Assembly: GCA_007128045.1 (NCBI GenBank)
Contig: SKYG01000306.1
Location: 1 to 18,545, forward strand
DNA length: 18,545 bases
Direction: 5' to 3'
Origin: Bacteroidales bacterium
GTDB lineage: Bacteria > Bacteroidota > Bacteroidia > Bacteroidales > UBA7960
The position numbers and the translations under genes were made by a program. Below, piece by piece: positions 14,188 to 18,545 of the stretch (position 1 is its first letter; each line of letters begins with the position of its first letter). Below the pieces are notes generated by a model. The model ran no database searches, was not told the origin of the DNA, and was given only the letters and a program-made list of their open reading frames with translations.

Positions 14188-15256
14188 ATACTTCCGTTGC
14201 TCCCATTCCATATCTGGCATAAGGTGCATCGTAAAATTCTATCTCTTCGGTCTGCCTTAAAAAACGCAAAATTTCATTCTTTAGCGTACCATTTCCCACG
14301 CCATGAATAAAAATGATTTTAGAAAGTCTTTCTGCTCGCGCGTGATCCATGCATTTTTCAACATATGCCATCTGTATTTTTAGCATATCCACATTTGAAA
14401 GCCTGCTGGTATCTTCTGTCAACTCCCCAATGTGGAGGTCTACTTCCGCAATCTTATCATCTACTTTATGTTTATCCATAAAGCTTTCAGTCTTCTGAAC
14501 CTTTTCTGGTTTACGGCCTCCACCATAAATTTTTTCCTGCATAAGTCTGACACCGTCATGGTCTGGCAGTTTATCACTCAAATTCTGTGCCTGTTTTTCT
14601 GTGGTGGTGAGCTCAATGACCATGGCGTACTTTCTTAGCAGACCTTCGTATCGAAAGGCCTCTTCCTTATATACCTTGACGGGCTTCAAATTTATAGTTA
14701 CCGACGCAGGTAGCAATGGTGATGCCTTCCCTTCCATAAAAAAGAGAAGTTGTGCAAGCCCATTGGCCCAATCATGGATGTCAGTTCTCTCAATCGCCTT
14801 TAAGAATAGTTTCGATTCCGGCTCTATATATCCGTATTCCAGTCCGTGCCAGATGCCCGAACGGTTCAGGAAGATATTGAACAACAATTGGTACTCACTA
14901 TGGTTAATTATGAATATATCGAGAGGACTTTTAAGAATGTTTTCCTGATCGGCAGGGATCAAAGCCATGTATACTCCGGCTGGCCTTTGATCTGTTTTGT
15001 TGGGAACATGATATATTGGAGTGAGATCAGGATTCTCATCTGCTTCGTTGTTGCCACCTGATCCGGATGAATGATAGTCAGTCTCTTGTGTTCCCGTTCT
15101 GAGCAGGTCAGTCACCGAATAAGGAATCTCAAACCCATCCTCGTCGGATACATGCACTATCTGATCGCTCACAATCTTTGTGACAACACCGCCTCCTTTT
15201 TCATTCAGGAAAATAACCCTGTCCCCAACTTTAAATCCTGCCATAATTGTTTTCAT
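14171..15256 (-). CDS. DUF2027 domain protein with C-terminal Smr domain
   Basis: A 361-residue protein. The N-terminus has a small beta-rich segment (FKVGDRVIFLNEKGGGVVTKI, given here as residues 8-28 by position) that recalls a MutS2/KOW-like barrel, followed by a low-complexity linker (about 55-75). The middle (about 80-220) fits DUF2027, which I know mainly from Bacteroidota. The C-terminus (about 268-361) is an Smr domain with VDLHI at 272-276 and IHGVGNGTLKNEI at 317-329; Smr domains of MutS2 and related proteins bind or nick DNA or RNA. The likely location is cytoplasmic. The start at 15256 is supported by AAAGGG five bases upstream; the ATG four codons later has no such site. Adjacency to rnpB suggests, but does not show, an RNA-related role. 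Confidence 0.85.
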   Translation of the reverse strand: MKTIMAGFKVGDRVIFLNEKGGGVVTKIVSDQIVHVSDEDGFEIPYSVTDLLRTGTQETDYHSSGSGGNNEADENPDLTPIYHVPNKTDQRPAGVYMALIPADQENILKSPLDIFIINHSEYQLLFNIFLNRSGIWHGLEYGYIEPESKLFLKAIERTDIHDWANGLAQLLFFMEGKASPLLPASVTINLKPVKVYKEEAFRYEGLLRKYAMVIELTTTEKQAQNLSDKLPDHDGVRLMQEKIYGGGRKPEKVQKTESFMDKHKVDDKIAEVDLHIGELTEDTSRLSNVDMLKIQMAYVEKCMDHARAERLSKIIFIHGVGNGTLKNEILRFLRQTEEIEFYDAPYARYGMGATEVSFYRH

Positions 15257-15261
15257 TTACA

Positions 15262-15267
15262 CCCTTT
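15262..15267 (-). promoter_or_regulatory. Shine-Dalgarno (AAAGGG) that decides the Smr gene start
   Basis: AAAGGG five bases before ATG 15256 favours that start over the in-frame ATG at 15244. It is one of few recognisable Shine-Dalgarno sites in this window. Confidence 0.45.
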
Positions 15268-15432
15268 AATCTACTTGTAAGACGTTCAGACATTGACTGA
15301 GATTCCTCTCTTGTGCCCGGGACTTTGCTTTGCTCAGCCTTCGATCTACAGTTCATTGGCTTCTTAATAACGAAATATTGATTCATTTATTTATCCTGTT
15401 GCAAAATCTAAACAAAAGTAACATATTTCATC

Positions 15433-15471
15433 GTGTTGATAGCTCGTTCGGCATGACTTTTCATGCAACAC
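15433..15471. repeat. Two-part inverted repeat in the divergent control region
   Basis: GCATGA (15451-15456) and TCATGC (15461-15466) form a perfect stem with loop CTTT. GTGTT (15433-15437) and AACAC (15467-15471) can close it from outside, leaving a 13-base bulge on the 5' side. It lies between the two divergent candidate promoters and could be an operator or a structured leader. Confidence 0.4.
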
Positions 15472-15526
15472 AATTAATGATGCCAGTGAAATCGGCAGCC
15501 AATTAGCCCTGTCAGGATTTTTTTTA

Positions 15527-15534
15527 TAATTTTG
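15527..15534 (+). promoter_or_regulatory. Candidate -7 box (TAATTTTG) for the Wzz-ligase unit
   Basis: TAATTTTG matches TAnnTTTG. A TTAG 20 bases upstream is a poor -33 match. The leader to the ATG at 15625 would be about 85 bases. Confidence 0.33.
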
Positions 15535-15624
15535 CCCCACCAAGTCAAATATTGAGAAAAAGCGATCGTTATCAATTATAATCAATTTGACATTCAGAAC
15601 ACAACAATTAAAATTACGGTATTT

Positions 15625-16650
15625 ATGGATTCAACGAGGAAGGAATTTGATTCCACCAATGTATTTGAATTTTTTATCCGATGGTGGATGCATCTTGCAA
15701 TCGTATGTATACTGGCTGCTATTGCCGGTGTCATATTGTCATCACCCGCGTTTATCACGCCGATGTATGAGTCGAAGACTACCATGTTTCCTACCTCCAC
15801 CACCAGTTTGTCCAGGTCAGTAATTCTCGCCTGGCGCGACTTTAACGAATTCGGGGAGGTGGAAGAGGCTGAACGGCTGCTTCAGATTCTGGAGTCAGAG
15901 ACTGTAAGAGAACGTGTGAGTGAGCGGTTCAACCTTATGGAGCATTATGAAATTCCGGAAGATGCAAAATATAAAAACACCATCCTAAGGGCTGAATACA
16001 GATCAAACTTTAAGTTTCGTAGGACGCAGTACGGTGCCGTAGAGGTAAGGGTTCGGGATAAGGATCCTGTGATGGCTGCCGACATGGCCAACTATGCGAC
16101 AGCACTTGTCGATACTGTGATGAATGAGATCAGAAGGGAGCGTTTTTCCCTGGCTTATGATGTGGCTCAAAGAGAATACCATAATATGATGGCGCAGTCA
16201 AAACAATACCAGGATTCATTGCAAAAGATCATGAAGATGGGTGTGTTGGATCTCGGTTATCAGGCACAGATGCTTACCAGACAGCTCGCAGTAACCCTGG
16301 CAGAGAGCAATAAGTCCGGATCGGACATGATCGATGATCGCCTGCAGGTGATGGGCGAATATGGTGGTTCCAATATATTTCAGACTGCTTACCTGAGGCT
16401 AATTGCCGGAGACATGATGGTGCTTCAAAGAAGGTACCAGGAAGCAGAGCTCGACCTTGAGAATTTTGTTCCATTCAAATTTGACATTGACCGGGCCTTT
16501 ATTGCAGAGAAAAAGGTTTACCCCGTTCGATGGATCATCGTATTCCTTTCAACATTTGGTGCCGGCTTCATGGGCGTTATGCTGCTTATATTCTATGAGA
16601 ACCTGGTGGCAAGAGGTATTATTCGCAACAAAACCGTAGTGGCAAAGTAA
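15625..16650 (+). CDS. Wzz-type polysaccharide chain-length determinant
   Basis: A 341-residue polysaccharide co-polymerase. Membrane segments lie near both ends (about 22-40 and 302-324), enclosing a large periplasmic part rich in charged helices, including a likely coiled coil around 175-290. The second segment is preceded by AEKKVYPVRW, the proline/arginine motif seen before TM2 in Wzz proteins. The C-terminal cytoplasmic tail is short and has no Walker motifs, so it is not fused to a BY-kinase (Wzc type). Such proteins set the length of O-antigen, capsule or exopolysaccharide chains made by a Wzy polymerase. The ligase/polymerase-like gene follows after 13 bases, so the two are almost surely co-transcribed. 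The gene probably starts a polymer locus, but no glycosyltransferases are in the window. Confidence 0.85.
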   Translation: MDSTRKEFDSTNVFEFFIRWWMHLAIVCILAAIAGVILSSPAFITPMYESKTTMFPTSTTSLSRSVILAWRDFNEFGEVEEAERLLQILESETVRERVSERFNLMEHYEIPEDAKYKNTILRAEYRSNFKFRRTQYGAVEVRVRDKDPVMAADMANYATALVDTVMNEIRRERFSLAYDVAQREYHNMMAQSKQYQDSLQKIMKMGVLDLGYQAQMLTRQLAVTLAESNKSGSDMIDDRLQVMGEYGGSNIFQTAYLRLIAGDMMVLQRRYQEAELDLENFVPFKFDIDRAFIAEKKVYPVRWIIVFLSTFGAGFMGVMLLIFYENLVARGIIRNKTVVAK

Positions 16651-16663
16651 TCATTTAGACAGT

Positions 16664-18094
16664 ATGTCTGCCAGGATACAACTTCTGCTATTTTATGTGT
16701 TCAGCGCTTTTTTTATAGCGCTGAATCTGTATTTTATGAAACAGGAGTTCTTTTGGCTCTCCGCGCTGCCTCTGGCATTTGCCGTTATATTGCTCTATTT
16801 CTTCTCTTTGGATAAGTTGTTGTTTCTTATCGTATTTCTGACCCCTCTGTCATTCAAATACTCGAACGAAGCGATGGGATTCACCATCGACCTTCCTACC
16901 GAACCATTGATCGTGGCTATCATGGTACTGTTCTTTTTTAAGTTGCTTTACGAACAGCAATATGATACCCGGGTGTTAAAGCATCCAATCAGTATCATCA
17001 TTATAGTTCACTTGTTTTGGATGTTTGTCACATCGGTAACGAGCGAAATACCTTTGGTGTCTTTCAAATACTTTCTCTCGCAATTATGGTTTGTGGTATG
17101 TTTTTTCTTCGTAGGGATATTTCTGTATAAAGATGTAAAGAACTACCATCGTTTTTTTTGGTTGTTTGGTATTTCCTTGTTGGTTATAGTCTTACTGGCT
17201 ACCTTCAGGCACGCACAAGTAGGGTTTGAACGGCAATTAGGCTATGCTGTTGTCAGACCATTCTTTAATGACCATACACACTACGCTGCAGTGCTCGCCC
17301 TGATCGCTCCTGTTTTTATTGTGCTGGCTTTTACCCGGACTGTTAAACCTATCACACGAATAATAGCCCTGTTATTTTTTATGACCTTTTCAATGGGCGT
17401 ACTATTCAGCTACAGCCGTGCGGCCTGGGTGAGCCTGGCACTCGCTTTTGGCGGATTCATAATACTGGCAATGCGAATCAAATTCAGGATGTTATTAGCT
17501 GGGATGGTGCTTCTTGTTGCAGGCCTTTTCGTGTTTCAGACAGAGATTATGATGCAGTTGCAACGCAATACGCAAGAGTCGTCTGGAGAATTTTCCGAAC
17601 ATGCCCGGTCTATTTCCAATATCACCTCTGATGCATCTAACCTGGAACGGATCAACCGCTGGAGGGCAGCATTCAGAATGTTTGAAGAACGGCCGATAGT
17701 GGGTTGGGGCCCGGGAACATACCAATTTGTCTATGCCCCTTTCCAACGAAGCGAGGACTATACGATCATCACCACTCATTTTGGAGATATGGGGAATGCC
17801 CATAGTGAATATATTGGCCCATTGGCTGAAAGCGGAGTGCCCGGTATGCTCAGCTTCATCCTGCTTGCATTGGCTGTGATCGCCACAGGCGTAAGATTGT
17901 ACAAAAAGGCAGCAACACGAGAACTGCAACTAATCGCCCTTGGCATTACCTTAGGGCTTATTACATACCTATCGCATGGACTGTTAAACAACTTTCTTGA
18001 TACTGATGAAGCATCTGTGCTATTTTGGAGCATGCTGGCCATGCTGGTATCCATGGATGTGTTCCATAAACCGGAACGAAGCGTTGAGCGCTGA
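16664..18094 (+). CDS. O-antigen ligase/polymerase-like (Wzy/WaaL family) membrane protein
   Basis: A 476-residue inner-membrane protein with about 10-12 hydrophobic segments. Family markers: SYSRAAW at 249-255 at the end of a membrane segment, a large periplasmic loop (about 292-392) containing NRWRAAFRMF and VGWGPGTYQ (346-353), and NAHSEY (378-383) with His380, typical of the Wzy_C/O-antigen-ligase domain where Arg and His residues are needed for activity. It would either join a finished polymer to its acceptor or polymerise repeat units at the periplasmic face; ligases and polymerases cannot be told apart reliably by sequence. The Wzz partner immediately upstream fits either role. A short hairpin (CGGAG/CTCCG, 18098-18112) follows the stop. 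Confidence 0.85.
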   Translation: MSARIQLLLFYVFSAFFIALNLYFMKQEFFWLSALPLAFAVILLYFFSLDKLLFLIVFLTPLSFKYSNEAMGFTIDLPTEPLIVAIMVLFFFKLLYEQQYDTRVLKHPISIIIIVHLFWMFVTSVTSEIPLVSFKYFLSQLWFVVCFFFVGIFLYKDVKNYHRFFWLFGISLLVIVLLATFRHAQVGFERQLGYAVVRPFFNDHTHYAAVLALIAPVFIVLAFTRTVKPITRIIALLFFMTFSMGVLFSYSRAAWVSLALAFGGFIILAMRIKFRMLLAGMVLLVAGLFVFQTEIMMQLQRNTQESSGEFSEHARSISNITSDASNLERINRWRAAFRMFEERPIVGWGPGTYQFVYAPFQRSEDYTIITTHFGDMGNAHSEYIGPLAESGVPGMLSFILLALAVIATGVRLYKKAATRELQLIALGITLGLITYLSHGLLNNFLDTDEASVLFWSMLAMLVSMDVFHKPERSVER

Positions 18095-18097
18095 CCA

Positions 18098-18112
18098 CGG
18101 AGCGTGACTCCG
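18098..18112 (+). other. Small hairpin after the ligase-like gene
   Basis: CGGAG and CTCCG are separated by five bases, beginning three bases after the stop codon. No T tract follows, so it is not a classical factor-independent terminator, but it could stabilise the mRNA 3' end. Confidence 0.35.
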
Positions 18113-18113
18113 A

Positions 18114-18152
18114 AATTCACAATTCACAATTCACAATTCACAATTCACAATT
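18114..18152 (+). repeat. Heptamer array AATTCAC
   Basis: Five exact copies of AATTCAC (18114-18148) plus AATT. It fills much of the gap between the ligase-like gene and the nitroreductase gene and ends 28 bases before the ATG at 18181. Confidence 0.92.
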
Positions 18153-18180
18153 ATTATTATACAAACAAATACAACCAATC

Positions 18181-18545
18181 ATGGAAACCCTACACACCCT
18201 CCTTACACACAGAACCATCCGGAAATATAAGGGTGACCCGATTCCTGATGAGATATTGGATAAGATACTCGAGGCTGGTTTCAGGGCATCGACAACCGGA
18301 AATATGCAGGTGTACAGTGTCATCGTTTCTAAGGAAGTAGAACGCAGAAAAGAATTATGTGCGCTGCACTTTGGTCAAAAGATGGTTGAGCAGGCGCCTG
18401 TGTTGCTTACCTTCTGTGCCGACTTTAACCGGTTTAATAAATGGTGTGATCTGAGAAATGCTGATCCGGGCTACGACAATTTTTTGTCTTTTTTTACTGC
18501 CGCCATAGATGCTTTGCTGGTAGCCCAGAATGTGGCTGTTGCAGC
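18181..18545 (+). CDS. Nitroreductase-family protein, N-terminal part (3' end off window)
   Basis: The frame opens at ATG 18181 and stays open to the window edge (121 complete codons). The start MoTif region HRTIRKYKGDPIP (residues 10-22) and ASTTGNMQ (36-43) are the FMN-phosphate-binding Arg segment and the S/T-x-x-N-x-Q segment of the nitroreductase family; the ILEAGFRAST lead-in is also typical. Members are homodimeric FMN enzymes using NAD(P)H to reduce quinones, flavins or nitro compounds. The later NWCDLRN-like stretch and FFTAAIDALLVAQN helix resemble NfsA-type members. The natural substrate is unknown. It probably forms its own unit after the polysaccharide pair; no TAnnTTTG box is seen before the start. 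Confidence 0.88.
   Translation, partial: METLHTLLTHRTIRKYKGDPIPDEILDKILEAGFRASTTGNMQVYSVIVSKEVERRKELCALHFGQKMVEQAPVLLTFCADFNRFNKWCDLRNADPGYDNFLSFFTAAIDALLVAQNVAVA

Larger units (their letters stand above)
15257..15624. other. Divergent intergenic region between Smr and Wzz genes
   Basis: There are 368 bases without a supported gene. The region holds a candidate -7 box for the Smr gene on the minus strand (TACTTTTG, 15413-15420, no good -33), a two-part inverted repeat at 15433-15471, a short GACGTTCAGACATT stretch (15281-15294) related to the arrays, and the candidate Wzz promoter at 15527. Composition is AT-rich as expected for a control region. Confidence 0.5.

Noticed and set aside
15391..15585. 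64-codon minus-strand frame in the divergent intergenic region
   Set aside because: No recognisable domain or ribosome site, and it overlaps the candidate promoters and inverted repeat.
18114..18152. Possible CRISPR-like array
   Set aside because: The 7-bp units are directly adjacent with no spacers, and no cas genes are in view.

Overview
This 18.5 kb window looks like a chromosomal segment of a Bacteroidota bacterium, probably Bacteroidales-like. Reasons: a DUF2027+Smr protein of the kind I know from this phylum, several upstream sequences matching the Bacteroidota -7 box TAnnTTTG, weak or absent Shine-Dalgarno sites, an outer-membrane barrel paired with a long exported TPR protein, and two lipoprotein-type enzymes. 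Nothing here is a self-evident new defence or mobile system. Most genes are housekeeping or envelope genes, and the unusual material lies mainly between them.

Layout. Positions 2-133 are the 3' end of a RelE/ParE-type toxin entering from the left edge. Positions 392-5858 are a relatively GC-rich block: an SDR-like NAD(P)-binding protein, a lipoprotein-type oligopeptidase B, a NadR-like nucleoside kinase, a DMT (EamA) transporter, and convergent cysQ. Positions 5993-6577 encode a lipoprotein Cys-type glutathione peroxidase that converges on gyrB. The minus-strand block 6734-15256 reads, in transcription order, DUF2027-Smr protein, RNase P RNA (rnpB), a 1024-residue TPR protein, an outer-membrane beta-barrel and gyrB. 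Divergent from it, 15625-18094 is a two-gene unit: a Wzz-type chain-length determinant and an O-antigen ligase/polymerase-like membrane protein. A nitroreductase begins at 18181 and runs off the right edge.

How it fits together. The Smr-rnpB-TPR-barrel series is tightly packed on one strand and may be partly co-transcribed. RNase P RNA sits between two protein genes with about 14 and 49 nt on either side. The TPR protein and barrel probably act together at the cell envelope. gyrB has its own TAnnTTTG box. The Wzz/ligase pair would control length and joining of a surface polysaccharide whose glycosyltransferases are not in view.

The most unusual feature is a dense set of intergenic repeats between 343 and 6730, with one more at 18114. 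There are two kinds: short tandem arrays with 7- or 8-bp period (different sequences, same period), and a CGCAAAG/CGCAGAG family. They touch coding and control sequences: they supply the last codons and stop of the kinase, transporter and peptidase genes, flank the peptidase gene in inverted orientation, and appear to provide the -33 box of the transporter promoter. The 6734-15256 block has none that I can see.
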